A DNA stretch of 64,000 nucleotides, taken from the NCBI GenBank assembly GCA_021234155.1, contig JAJEKV010000040.1, positions 4,241,229 to 4,305,228 on the forward strand. The letters run 5' to 3'. The stretch comes from Isoetes taiwanensis (Eukaryota; Streptophyta; Lycopodiopsida; Isoetales; Isoetaceae). Made by a program: the position numbers and the translations under genes. The notes below the pieces were generated by a model, which was not told the DNA's origin, made no database searches, and saw nothing but the letters and a program-made list of their open reading frames with translations. The stretch's first letter is position 1. Each line of letters opens with the position of its first letter. Below, piece after piece: positions 11,400-21,519 of this stretch.

Positions 11400-12772
11400 C
11401 TTCTTATCTTGTACGAAGTACTATACAAATGTAAGCTCAATGCAATGCCCATTCCCATTTACTCTATGCTGACGATGTCAACCTCATGGCCTATACTCCA
11501 GAGGACATGCAGCGTCACCTGGATGCCCTTGACACTTTCTGCCAATTCACTGGCATGCGAGTTAACTTGGCCAAAACTAGGATGCTGCTAGTTGCATCGT
11601 CCCGTCAGCCAAGGCTTCCCACCTTCACTTACCAGGGGCAAGAAGTAGAGGTGGCTCCGACCTACAAGTACTTGGGGATTGAGTTCTCAGCTACCACCCA
11701 TTGGGATGCTGGCTATCGGGTTAAGGGTCACGCGGGTTGGAAAGCACTATATGCCATGCGTAACAAACACCACAAGGCGTAGTTGTACTGGGCCTGGGGC
11801 CACATTTGTTTCGGGCCTTGGTTGAGCCGGTCCCTGTTGTATGGGGAAGTGTGGGTCCGGCCATATCCCTCAACACCGGAATGACCTCGAAGCGGTGCGT
11901 AGGCCTTCTTAGCACGGGCCCCGGGGTGAAGTCCACAGCCCGCACTGCATCCTACCTCCGTGAGACAGCCATATCGTTTACTTCCAAAAGGTGGTCGCTA
12001 TGGCTGATACACGCTTGCCCCATCTTGCTTTGGCCACAGCCGATGGGTCCCCAACGCCAGAAATCCTGGCTGGAAAGACAAGCAAGCTCGGTGGTTCTCA
12101 CGCCGGGCGGCAAAAGCAAACGATGCGCGCCCAGTCGGGACAAAGAAAGATCGCGAGGCACTTAAACCGTACCTAGATGCTACTTTCCTTCACAAGCGCC
12201 GGGATGCGAGGCTCGGACGCGACGCTAAGTCGGGCACACTATCGCTAAAGAAGTCAATCCTAGGCTCACAAGAGGCCCACACCAAGATTTGTACACGGCC
12301 GCGCCCATGAAGAAGAAGCAGACTTATAGCTTCCATTCGCGCGGGTGCACATCGCCTCGCGATTGAAAACGTGGTGTTGGGCTCGGGAAGCACGAGAACA
12401 AAGGCTTTGCGGTGTTGTTGCCACCACCGGCTGACATTGAGGATGAATGTCATACCCTCCAGATTTGCCCGGCATTTGCCCATATCCGAGAGAGGTATGT
12501 TCGACTACTAGTGCCTGGCCAGCTGTTGCATCAGTTATTGACTACGGCGTCAGTGGGTTTGTTGGGGTCATACCTCCAGGAGGTTATGGATGCACGGACT
12601 CGTTTGTGTCCTACGGGACGGTCTTGAACTGTCCTATGCAATTGTACAGTGTGCCAGCATGCTTATTACTGCTAAGGTTTGTAGAGGGAGAAAGACATGT
12701 TATACTTTGTGAAAGGACTAGAGAAATGGTGTAATGAGAAAATTTTGATTGATCATAACTATAACTATAATT
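11400..12772 (+). mobile_element. 5'-truncated LINE (RT palm to 3' end)
   Basis: The + strand carries a reverse-transcriptase palm motif LYADDVNLMAYTPEDMQRH (about 11455-11515) followed by an RT thumb-like stretch (about 11520-11782). After frameshifts, a C-terminal region resembles the LINE zinc-binding domain (IRAGAHRLAIE near 12340, DECHTLQICPAFAHIRERY near 12440-12500), ending at a stop near 12627. The 3' end has short ATAACTATAACT-type tail repeats (about 12750-12772). Several frameshifts make it a pseudo-element. The related LINE tail at 53.1-53.6 kb shares the RIETGRW-type motif region. Confidence 0.75.
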
Positions 12773-13104
12773 TATTGATCACGCCATCCCGTGGAATACG
12801 ATGCCAGTTCCAAATTAGACGAAATTTTTGCAATAGGCTCTAATTTGGCCAAGTTTTCCTTCTCTTCCTTCAGCATCCTTATCTGCTCTCTGTCCATCTC
12901 ACTTTGCAGTTCAAGTTCTTTTACACGAATATGCAGTTTCTTATTTTCTTTTGAAGCTCCTCGGTGTTCTTTCATGATTTCATGTAGAAACAATTTAACT
13001 GCTAATATTTCATGTTTCAGTTCTTTCATCTGTGCAAGGATCAGTTCCTCATCGGCGCTATCATCCCTGACTGAAGATTTGGACTGTTTTCCCTTTGCTC
13101 CCAT
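12772..13104 (-). CDS. Small coiled-coil protein, unrecognised
   Basis: An ATG-started 110-codon frame on the - strand encodes a highly charged protein. It has a basic N-terminus (MGAKGKQSK), an acidic patch, then about residues 20-90 rich in Leu, Lys and Glu with heptad-like spacing, as expected for a coiled coil. There is no signal peptide or membrane segment. Its stop lies immediately beside the 3' tail of the + strand LINE, so the LINE may have landed at its end and trimmed it. I do not recognise a family. It could be a host micro-gene, a gene fragment or a transposon accessory ORF. Confidence 0.35.
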   Translation of the reverse strand: MGAKGKQSKSSVRDDSADEELILAQMKELKHEILAVKLFLHEIMKEHRGASKENKKLHIRVKELELQSEMDREQIRMLKEEKENLAKLEPIAKISSNLELASYSTGWRDQ

Positions 13105-13396
13105 GGTTGAAAGTGCCTATGATATCTACGAAACAGTTAGCCGCTAACTACTACGAAACTTAATGTCTATGCGTTAACCAAGTTGTGACTTGGGGCTGTG
13201 TGTGTGTGTTTTGACTATCAAGAGAACTGTTTTGGTTTTTCAAATGATGATGGTCTGAAAAGGAATGAGAAAATGATGTAAAACATGGTACAAGGGTAGA
13301 ATAAGGATGGAGCTTCCATAGAGTAGGGCTAGATAAAGTTTTGGCATTAGAACAAGATATAAGATTGAAATAAAGCAAAATACCATGGAACTTGAG

Positions 13397-13492
13397 GGTC
13401 TTCCAAACTTTGACTTGGGGTCTTCAAATGTTGAGTTGAGATCTTCAAATTTTGGTTTAGGATCTTCCAAGCTTTGATTTGGGATCTTGTAT
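13397..13492. repeat. Imperfect 22-24 bp minisatellite
   Basis: About four tandem copies of a unit like GATCTTCAAATTTTGGTTTAG are visible, each carrying TCTTC(C/A)AA followed by TTTG and a G-run. Divergence between copies is moderate. Around it, 13105-14865 holds no supported gene; the surrounding short frames look like chance openings in AT-rich DNA. Confidence 0.6.
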
Positions 13493-13499
13493 CTATCTT

Positions 13500-14865
13500 T
13501 TTGTAATGAAGAAGAAGAAGAAGGTGTGAAGTTTGTAGTACTTTTACTCCCTTAAGGATCGAGACTTTAATTTATCACCAGGTATGAGAGCTCAGCTTCC
13601 TATCATACCCGACATTTGGATCCAAGTCCCAAGTAGGGGGTTGAACCCCTTACCTTCCCAAAAAAATAAAGAACTTACAGGTTACATAAACGAAATTTTC
13701 TATATTATTTCCATAATCTAATGGTTGTAAAAAAGATGGCCTTCTGTATTACTTAACAACTGTATTACAAAAAGATGGCCTTCTGTATTACATCTTACTG
13801 ATATATTATCTCTATCCATTCCAATCCATTCCCACTGATGACTTACGTACCTCCTTGTGGCTCGCAGAAAGGCCTTAGTGCGGTGTCGGCTGGGTTGTTT
13901 CAGTGACCGGACCTTGCTTCCCTCGGATCACTACATCTTCCTTGATCACCCAGCTTTTGTCTTCCTCCTGCTTGTTAATTTTAGCGTTCCCTTCACCAAC
14001 ACCTGCCCCTTGCCCCCCATCAAATACTATGACGCCTCTCATTCTTTTGCGCTTTTTCTATGGTGACGGAGCCGATTCTTCCATTCTGCCCGCCTCACCA
14101 GACTGAGGACGATACCCCCTTGTATGTCACTACGATCTCCCGGCTTTCGATTTAAATATTCTCCCATGCCATCCATTCATCATCAAGATCTCGCGTGCAT
14201 TACTCCTCTGCCAAATTCGTACTACCCTAAATCCCTTCCTTAATCGTATGTTGATATTTCTCAGCTTTATTCTCGGTCCATCACCCGCTTTTGAACCAGA
14301 TGTCTTAATCCTATGCCCCTAATCAATATTTAGATCTTTTCCTATATTCCCAATTCAGCCAGTTCCTTCGTGTTTCACATTGTCTCCCCTTTAAACTTAT
14401 GTCCTTTCTAGTGCACAATCATTAATATATGCCTTCCTGAGTTAACCCAGTGATTTGACGTTGTATGTTCAGCTTCCGTTCACGACCACCACATGTGTCC
14501 AATATATATCCATCAGTAATATATAAACGATCCTACATGCCCCCAACGTCTCCAAAATTTGAAAATTACAAAAAAAAATGGCGATAGCTCAACTTTCTGA
14601 GATGCCTCCCTCTGGACTAGAAATTCCCCCATTCCCTTTATTATCCTGTCAATGCTCCCTTCAAAGTAATCTTCGTCTATATATCTTGTATTGGTGTTCG
14701 GTATGATTATTATGAGTCTGCCTAACGGCTCCAATTTTGAAATTCATTCATGTGATTTTTTTCATCGTCTCCTGTTTATTCTCATACTCTACTCACTATT
14801 GAATTTCCATCTATCCTTAACTATATCTAAAACATTCTATGAACAGACGAAAAGATTTCAAAAAA
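13500..14865. other. Gene-free intergenic DNA
   Basis: No coding motif, RNA gene or clear mobile element is seen. The stretch 13560-13660 contains a short self-similar GGGTTGAACCCC-type block, and 13850-14500 is pyrimidine-rich on the + strand. Nothing supports a gene. Confidence 0.4.
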
Positions 14866-15655
14866 TACATAGCTCGTAAGTAATAATATATAAAAATTCA
14901 GACGTCTCGCTTTAACATCCGTATTCCTCCAATATAACAAATTTGACAAATTAGAATTCACAAGAATCCACACACAAGAAGTTAGATATTCCGATTCTTC
15001 TTCCCAACCTCGATTGGAAAACAAAATTCAGACTTCTGTCTGCCCTCTCCCTTCATTCTCCTCTATGTTTGTTTCAAGTGTTAGACTGTACTCCAATCTA
15101 ATAACCTGTCAAGTTTTTGGCCGAAAACTGAGTTTTATCCTGAGTTTTCCTTATTGATGTTGTCGCAATGTCTTCCTTTGGCACGTCTTGCAAACATGTC
15201 AATACATAGCTCGTAAGTAATAATATATAAAAATTCGATCCCAAAACTTTCACGTGGTTTTAACTCTACATATTTATTCCTCCAATATAACAAATTTGAC
15301 AAATTAGAATTCACAAGAATCCACACACAAGAAGTTAGATATTCCGATTCTTCTTCCCAGCCTCGATTGGAAAACAAAATTATGACTTTAGTTAATTTTA
15401 TAATGCTAGAAACTAAACTACTAATCATATATTGCTTATAAACGCCCTCTCCCTTCATTCTCCTCTATGTTTGTTTCAAGTGTTAGACTAAAATTATTAC
15501 TCCAATGACTTTGCGTGCTAAAAACGCCCAATAAAGCCCTTAAATTATTCCATGAATTTTTGGCCAAAACAAGTTTTTGGGAAGTTTTATCCTGAGTTTT
15601 CCTTATTGATGTTGTCGCAATGTCTTCCTTTGGCACGTCTTGCAAACATGTCTTC
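14866..15655. repeat. Tandem duplication, copies differing by internal deletions
   Basis: Copy 1 runs about 14866-15199 and copy 2 about 15200-15655. Matching blocks in the same order are: 14866-14900 with 15200-15236; 14926-15028 with 15280-15381; 15040-15087 with 15443-15489; and 15131-15199 with 15587-15655. Copy 2 has extra sequence between blocks that is missing from copy 1, roughly 120 bp in all. Identity within blocks is high, so the duplication is fairly recent. The - strand over 15603-15848 has an open, protein-like frame of unknown nature that overlaps the end of copy 2. Confidence 0.8.
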
Positions 15656-15848
15656 TTGAGATGAACAAGTGGAAGGCGTCTTCAATCTCATGCTCTATGA
15701 GATTTTTCACAAGCAATAGATGCTGGTGTAGAATCTTTGCTATGCTGCCAAATGCTGTTGAAGGTAGCTTGCAACTTAATGATTTTCGTTCAGATTCAAC
15801 ATCAGATGCCACTGCACGGGAGGGGGGACTTAGGATGAATATTGTCAA
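15603..15848 (-). CDS. Possible exon of unknown - strand gene
   Basis: A frame of about 80 codons reads as plausible soluble protein (SDVESERKSLSCKLPSTAF, then LLVKNLIEHEIEDAFHLF and a Cys-containing basic end). It has no recognised domain and no modelled neighbours or splice partners. Part of it lies in the duplicated block, so it may be a gene fragment. I list it because its composition is better than that of nearby chance frames. Confidence 0.2.
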   Translation of the reverse strand: MTIFILSPPSRAVASDVESERKSLSCKLPSTAFGSIAKILHQHLLLVKNLIEHEIEDAFHLFISRRHVCKTCQRKTLRQHQ

Positions 15849-16001
15849 ATATTATGTTTTTCATCACTACCTATATGTCATTCTCATTCCATTACCATTT
15901 CCAAGTCAACATCACATCATCCATGTCATCACCAAAAAAATGACTAGGGAAAATTGTATTTTCCATTTCTCTTGCCACTTCACCATGCCCAATATGCCAT
16001 G

Positions 16002-16558
16002 CAATGTTGTTAAAAAAACCCATTTTTTATTTTTAAGGTACCTTTATAAAAATCCTCATGTTTTTTAAAGGATTTTTATGATTTGGTATGGCCAAAAAAA
16101 AAAAAAAAAAAAAAAAAAATTGCACATTCTTTGCACTGCTTTATTGGATGTATTTGCTATGACTAAAATGCATATTTTTGCTAAGTTACAAGACGTAGCA
16201 TGCCAACAAGTAAATCAGAAGTTTATGCTGCTACTACAAAATATTAACTTCAAGTACAAAGATATCATAGTTGTTTTGCCACACAACTCTTAAGAAAGTT
16301 CAGAAAAATATTATTATAGAGGTTAAGAAATATAAGAATTTCATATACAAGGATAAATAAGTTCAAGAATATTATATATTTGGATAAACAAAATCATAGT
16401 CTAAGGATTTTTAAAGATTTTTAAGGATTTTAAAGATTTTTAACGTATTTTATATGAAATACGTTTTTAAAGATTTTTTTCAAAATTTTTAAAAATCTTC
16501 AAAAAATCTTAAAAAACGTTTTTTAAAGGTACGGATTTTGACGTACTTAACAACATTG
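16002..16558. mobile_element. hAT-like MITE with perfect TIR and 8-bp TSD
   Basis: The 557-bp element starts CAATGTTGTTAA and ends with its exact reverse complement TTAACAACATTG. It is flanked by identical 8-bp copies of ATGCCATG (15994-16001 and 16559-16566). An 8-bp target duplication with TIRs beginning CA is the hAT superfamily signature, known from the family. The interior is very A/T-rich, includes an A-run at 16094-16119, contains further inverted blocks (ATAAAAATCC near 16045, ACGTATTTTATATGAAATACGT near 16443) and has no transposase. It is a non-autonomous element that would need a hAT transposase in trans. The perfect TSD suggests a young insertion. Confidence 0.88.
16094..16119 (+). 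repeat. A-homopolymer run
   Basis: About 26 consecutive A residues lie inside the hAT-like element. It is a likely site of length variation between individuals or assemblies. Confidence 0.9.
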
Positions 16559-16566
16559 ATGCCATG

Positions 16567-17507
16567 TTAACATTTTGCTTGCCAATTCAAGTCCATTTTT
16601 TCCATTTTGCCTATTTTGTCAATTGCCCTACTTTTGCCTATGGATAGTTGCAAAAAAAGCTATAGGTTGCGATTTTGGAAAAACCAAATTTTAACTAAGC
16701 TAGACCTTTCATTTTTATTGTTTGGGATTCGTACCCATGTAAAATTTGGCAAAATCTACCTATTTATTCTACTAGACTATGCTACATTTCCACCAGTCTC
16801 CCCCTTTCACGTGTCATCTCCAAGTGTATAGGTCGGAAGAGAGGTCGATTACCACGCGGAGGCTCCACGTCAAAAAGAAAGGGTCTTTGTGGCCCCTTTA
16901 TACACTGAGTTTTCTCTTTGAGCCTATGGAATATTGCGAGCTTTGATTTTTTTTTTTTTTGGAACATAAACTACTTGAAATGCTAAGAAATCAAAATTCG
17001 GATGATTAATGTCCACTATCTCGTCTAAAAGCACCTGGATCTGTCCATATAATTCAAAAAAACCTGGATCTACAAAAAACAAAACAAAAACATTGTGCAA
17101 ATTAATCAAAATGACAAAAACCAGGGGATGTTTTTGACAGAGTTCATTTCAAACTTCGAATGCCTTAGCATAAAGAACTAGATCCTTTCCATTCTTGGGA
17201 AAGTACCTTCTTGCTCAGGGATTGACAAATTTCTTGCGCAAATTTGTCATATATCCTTAATTTTATTCTAAAAAAGTTTTGTGCCAGGATGTACAAACCT
17301 GATTGTATACTTGAAATGTTCTGATTGATGTCTGTCTTAATGAAATTCTATCTTTGGGAAACACTAGATTACGTTGACAAATGGTTTTTACAAACTTTTT
17401 TGTGGGGAAAAAAAGGTTTAATAAAAAATAGTGGTTTTTTGTGTTTGTCATGCATCTAGGGGTTGAGGGGTAAGTAAATGATTTTTATTTTAGTCTTAAT
17501 CTAAAGT
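16567..17507. other. Gene-free AT-rich DNA
   Basis: No gene, RNA or mobile-element signature is recognised between the hAT-like element and the inverted LTR fragment. Confidence 0.4.
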
Positions 17508-17992
17508 TAGGAATACTTAATTATGAAAAAAAATTGCAATGGTTGGGAAATAAATTGAATACAGTATGTATACTAAGGTATGGTAGATATCTGAGAAAAA
17601 AATAGAGGGAATATCTGAACCAGAATAGTGGAGCTATGATTAGAGGAAATAAACTAGATAAGAATTTGTAAGAATAGGAAGATATTTCCTATTAATTGGA
17701 AAGGAGAGGATAATTTTCTAACTTTAGAATCTTAATCGTATAAAAATGGTTCTCTTGTAGGTCGAAATCCAAGCCTCTGCCAGCGCCAGCAAGCCTTGCT
17801 CTAGGAGAGAAATCCGAATTGGTGGGTTAACCAGAGCTAAAACCTATGGGAACCTGTGATGGCTTGAGCCGTTAATATTGGTTTAATATTTTTTTTTTTC
17901 CTTCTCCTTGCTTGTCAATTTTCTTTCTTACATAAGAAAGCATTGCTGGGTTGTTTTGCAAAGAATTGAATGGACTCATACCTTTGCGAGGA
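17508..17992 (+). mobile_element. Gypsy LTR fragment, inverted copy
   Basis: This segment is the reverse complement, with scattered substitutions, of about 24527-25012, the outer part of the LTR of the - strand gypsy element to its right. Shared landmarks include the block reading GGTGGGTTAACCAGAGCT and the GAATTGAATGGA..TCATACCTTTG block. It represents part of an LTR in the opposite (+) orientation, from another family member or from a local inversion. Confidence 0.8.
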
Positions 17993-18004
17993 AGCTAAAA
18001 ACAA

Positions 18005-18240
18005 ACAATGAACCAATACTATAAGCTCCAAGCCATCACAGATTCCCATGGATTTTAGCTCTGGTTAACCCACTAGTTCGGATTTCTCTCCTAGAGCAAG
18101 GCTTGTTGGCGCTGGCAGAGGTTTGGATTTCGACCCATAAAAGAACTTTTTTTATACTATTAGGATTCTAAAGTTAGAAAAATATTCTCTCCTTTCCGAT
18201 TAATAGGAAATATCTTTCTATTCTTATACATTCTTAGGTA
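18005..18240 (-). mobile_element. Gypsy LTR fragment, direct copy
   Basis: This segment matches about 24640-24870 in direct orientation, so it is in the position and orientation expected for part of the left (3') LTR of the - strand gypsy element. It directly abuts the inverted fragment at 17508-17992, which overlaps the same LTR region head to head. The inner portion of the LTR (counterpart of 23388-24640) is not found on this side. Confidence 0.75.
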
Positions 18241-18790
18241 TTCCGAGTCATACTTGCCCCATGGAGACTCGAACTCGAGCCCTGCTCTAATACCAAATGT
18301 AACGTTCCTAACCGACATGCCCTTAGCCAACTGGGCAAAACCGTCTAGACGTTTATGAGTAGTCGCTTCTACCCATTTATGCCGATGTCTTGGGAACGCG
18401 ATACCAAGATCTACTCGAGGTGTCTCCCATGGGTCCGTTACAATCTCTCCCACTAGAACTATGCCCGTCCTCGAGCATCGCAAACCATAGACCACACCAT
18501 CCCACGGTGGTCAAGCCCAAGTCATGACCTATCGTCCAACGGTATTACGGGTCATACTTGCCCCCATGGAGACTCGAACTCGAGCCCTGCTCTGATACCA
18601 AATGTAACGTTCCTAACTGACATACCCTTAGCCAACTGGGCAAAACCGTATAGACGTTTATGAGTAGTCGCTTCTATATGTCGGTGTCTCGGGAACGCAC
18701 ACCTAGATCTACTCGAGCAGTCTCCCATGGGTCCATTACAAACTCCACGGCGTCAATCCATGGTGGATCCTCAATAAGATTTCCTTGCCA
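18241..18790 (-). mobile_element. Duplicated LTR-end/primer-binding-site segments
   Basis: Two tandem copies, offset by 305 bp, each contain a complement of the initiator tRNA-Met primer site (TGGTATCAGAGC on the - strand; 18284-18295 with one mismatch and 18589-18600 exact). In each case an LTR edge TGTAACGTTCCTAAC follows on the + strand. They look like 5' LTR ends plus leader of another LTR retrotransposon in - orientation, tandemly duplicated. Shared flanking text such as GGAGACTCGAACTCGAG confirms the duplication. Confidence 0.75.
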
Positions 18791-20285
18791 ATGCACAAGA
18801 CATTTCTTGTTTTCTCAATTCCTCAATTTTTGAATTTCAGTGTTTATGATTCGATGCGGTTTCAATAACAATTGTGCATCTTGAACCACCAGATCATCAA
18901 GTTGTAGAATACTTCGATCGTCAGAAATGTAACGACAAAGATTACTCACATGAAATGAACCCTTAAATGATTTGGCAAGTTCAATCGATAAGCTTGACGT
19001 CCAACTCGACCAGTAACTTCAAATGGTCTAGCAAATCAAGGAGCTAGTTTCTTAGTTTTAGGAAATATCAAAGAACTTTGCTTAGGGTTTATCCTCAAAA
19101 ATACCTTGATCCCTATAGAAATTCACAGGCACACCTCTTTTGATTTGCGTATTGCTTTTGCTTATTCTGTACAACCTGTAAGTTATGAGGCAAAACTTTC
19201 AATTGCTCTTCAACTCCTTGAACCATTTGATTTGAACACTCAATTTAACACAAAGGATCTCGCCAATTAATAGGATATCTGCAATCTTCTACATAAAGTG
19301 CTTGGAGTTGACTCCTCTTGAAGGAATCTTGATACGTATTATTATAAGCAAATTATGCAGGTGGTAAGATAGAATCCCAAATATGAGAATGATCCATCAC
19401 ATACATTCTTAAAATGTATTCAAGAACTTGATTAACTCGCTCAACTTGCCCATCAGTCTGGGGATGATATGTTGTGCTTATCCGAAGCTGAGTACGAATG
19501 TTCTGAAAAAGTCCTTGCCAAAACTGACCTGTAAATTAAGTGTCTCTGTCTGGCACAATGGACATAGGCATACTATGAAGCCTAAAGATCTCCTTAACAA
19601 AAAAAATGAGCAATGTCCAAGGCAGTTGTTGTCGACCTAGTAGCTAGAAAATGAGCTTGCTTGGTCAATCTATCAACCGCCACATAAATTGCATCATAAC
19701 GGATCGCGTTCAAGGAAGACCAACAATAAAATTTATGCCAATACTTTCCCACTTCCGCATAAGTATATCCAACAGAAGTGGAAGACCCTGTGTTCGGAGA
19801 TGTGAAGCTTTAACTTTCTGACAAGGCAGACAAATAAGGACATAATGCTGAATGTATCACCACATACCTGGCCAAAAGTAATGTTGACGAACTTTTGAAG
19901 AGTTTTCTTGATTCTAGGATGATCTGCAATAGGACTATCGTGCGATTCATGCATTATCTCATGACATAACTGCTCGTTATCTGGAACACAAATTCGTCCT
20001 TTGTAAAACAAGATCTCTTCCTTCAAAGAGTAATTTTCGATATCTTGTCCTTGCTTCAAACGGTCGTAAATTTACTTCAATGATCTTCTAGCGTTAGGGT
20101 TCTAAACTTCTTATTCCATGGATTCCGAATCACAATAGCATATGGAGGTTGTCGAGACAAAGCATCAATTACAACATTGTCTTTACCTGGAGAATATTCA
20201 ATTTTAATATCATACTCTTGTATTAACTCCATCCAATGACGTTGATGATTATTCAAGTTCGGTGGGTCACAAAGTCTTTAAGGCT

Positions 20286-20774
20286 TCAATACTCTGTTTT
20301 GAGAACAAATGGCTTTCCCAAAAGGTAATGCCGCCAAACTCTTAGAGCACGCACTATGGCTAACATCTCTAAGTCATGAGCTGGATAATTAGTTTCAGGT
20401 GATGTAAGCTTATCATATGCGCAAACTCGTACATTTTGCATCAAAACTCCACCAACTCCAATGCTGGATGCATCAATTACAACTCGAAACAATTCATCCA
20501 TATCTAGTATCTTCAATACAGGAGCGGAGATCAATGCTTCCTTGAGAACTTCAAAACTTGCATCGCACCTGTCATTCCAGAGGAAGTCTTGCTCTTTATG
20601 CAACAAAGATGTAACATGTGCGGCTTTCTTTGCAAACCCTCCGATGAACTTCATGTAATAACCATCAAGACCAAGAAAAGCTCTTACTTCTCGTATATTG
20701 CCGAGTCGCGACCAAGATTTAACAACATCCAACTTTGCTTGGATCAGGTTCAATTCCCTTTTTTGAAATAACAT
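20286..20774 (-). pseudogene. Gypsy RNase H frame
   Basis: The frame covers the RT tail (SRLGNIREVRAFLGLDGYYMKFI) and the RNase H domain with VVIDASSIGVGGVLMQ (first catalytic Asp) and a TSPETNYPAHDLEMLAIV segment (catalytic Glu). It is shifted relative to the RT frame and ends in a stop at about 20286 before the junction to integrase. It would degrade the RNA strand of the hybrid during replication. Confidence 0.85.
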
Positions 20775-21519
20775 GTTCTAAGAAAGCCATACGATGCTGG
20801 GCAAGGGAACACTTAGACATTTTTTCGTATAACTTTGCGCTCCTTAGAATAGACAATACTTCCCTTAAGTGTTGTACATGCTTCTCTAAGGTCTTAAAAT
20901 AAGTCAAAGTATCATCAAAGAAGACCAAAACGTACCGATCAAGCTGTGTCCTAAATGTGTCATTCATAAATCTCATGAAAGTGGCAGGGGCATTGGTTAA
21001 TCCAAAAGATATGACCACAAATTCGTAATGACCATATTGCATCCAAAATGCCGTTTTATATATATCATATTCTTTTCTTCGAATGTGATGATATCCAGAT
21101 CTCAAGTCAATCTTAGTAAAATACTTAGCATGTCCAATCTGGTCAAATAACTCATCAATCCTTGGTAGGGCATATATGTTCTTGATGGTAATTATGTTCA
21201 AGATTTTGTAATCAATGCAAAGCCGTAAATTCCCATCTTTCTTTTTGACAAATAGTACTGAAGCCCCAAAAGAAGAGGTGTTAGACCGAATAAATCCCTG
21301 GTCTAATAACTTTGTCAATTGCTTCTTAAGTTCGGCTATTTCAAGAGCATTGAATCGGTAAGTTAGCCGAGAAGTTGGGGTAGCGCATCCTGGTTCCAAC
21401 TCAAATTCTGGTGGAAAGACATCCTCAAATTTGTTTAACACACGTTGAGCACTTCTTAAGGAATTGCCTCCTCTTTCACTTCTACATGACAAGCAAGATA
21501 GCCCACAAACATTGAGCAT
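20719..21519 (-). pseudogene. Gypsy reverse transcriptase frame
   Basis: This is the longest intact stretch of the gypsy polyprotein, about 266 codons. It includes the RT fingers/palm motifs VLFVKKKDGNLRLCIDYK, LPRIDELFDQIGHAKYF, KIDLRSGYHHIR, FGLTNAPATFMRFMN and the catalytic VLVFFDDTL (Asp pair retained, Ile of the usual FIDD replaced by Phe), then the connection region. It overlaps the RNase H frame in a different phase at 20719-20774, indicating a frameshift between them. The protein would act in reverse transcription of the element RNA, but this copy cannot make a full polyprotein. Confidence 0.9.
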
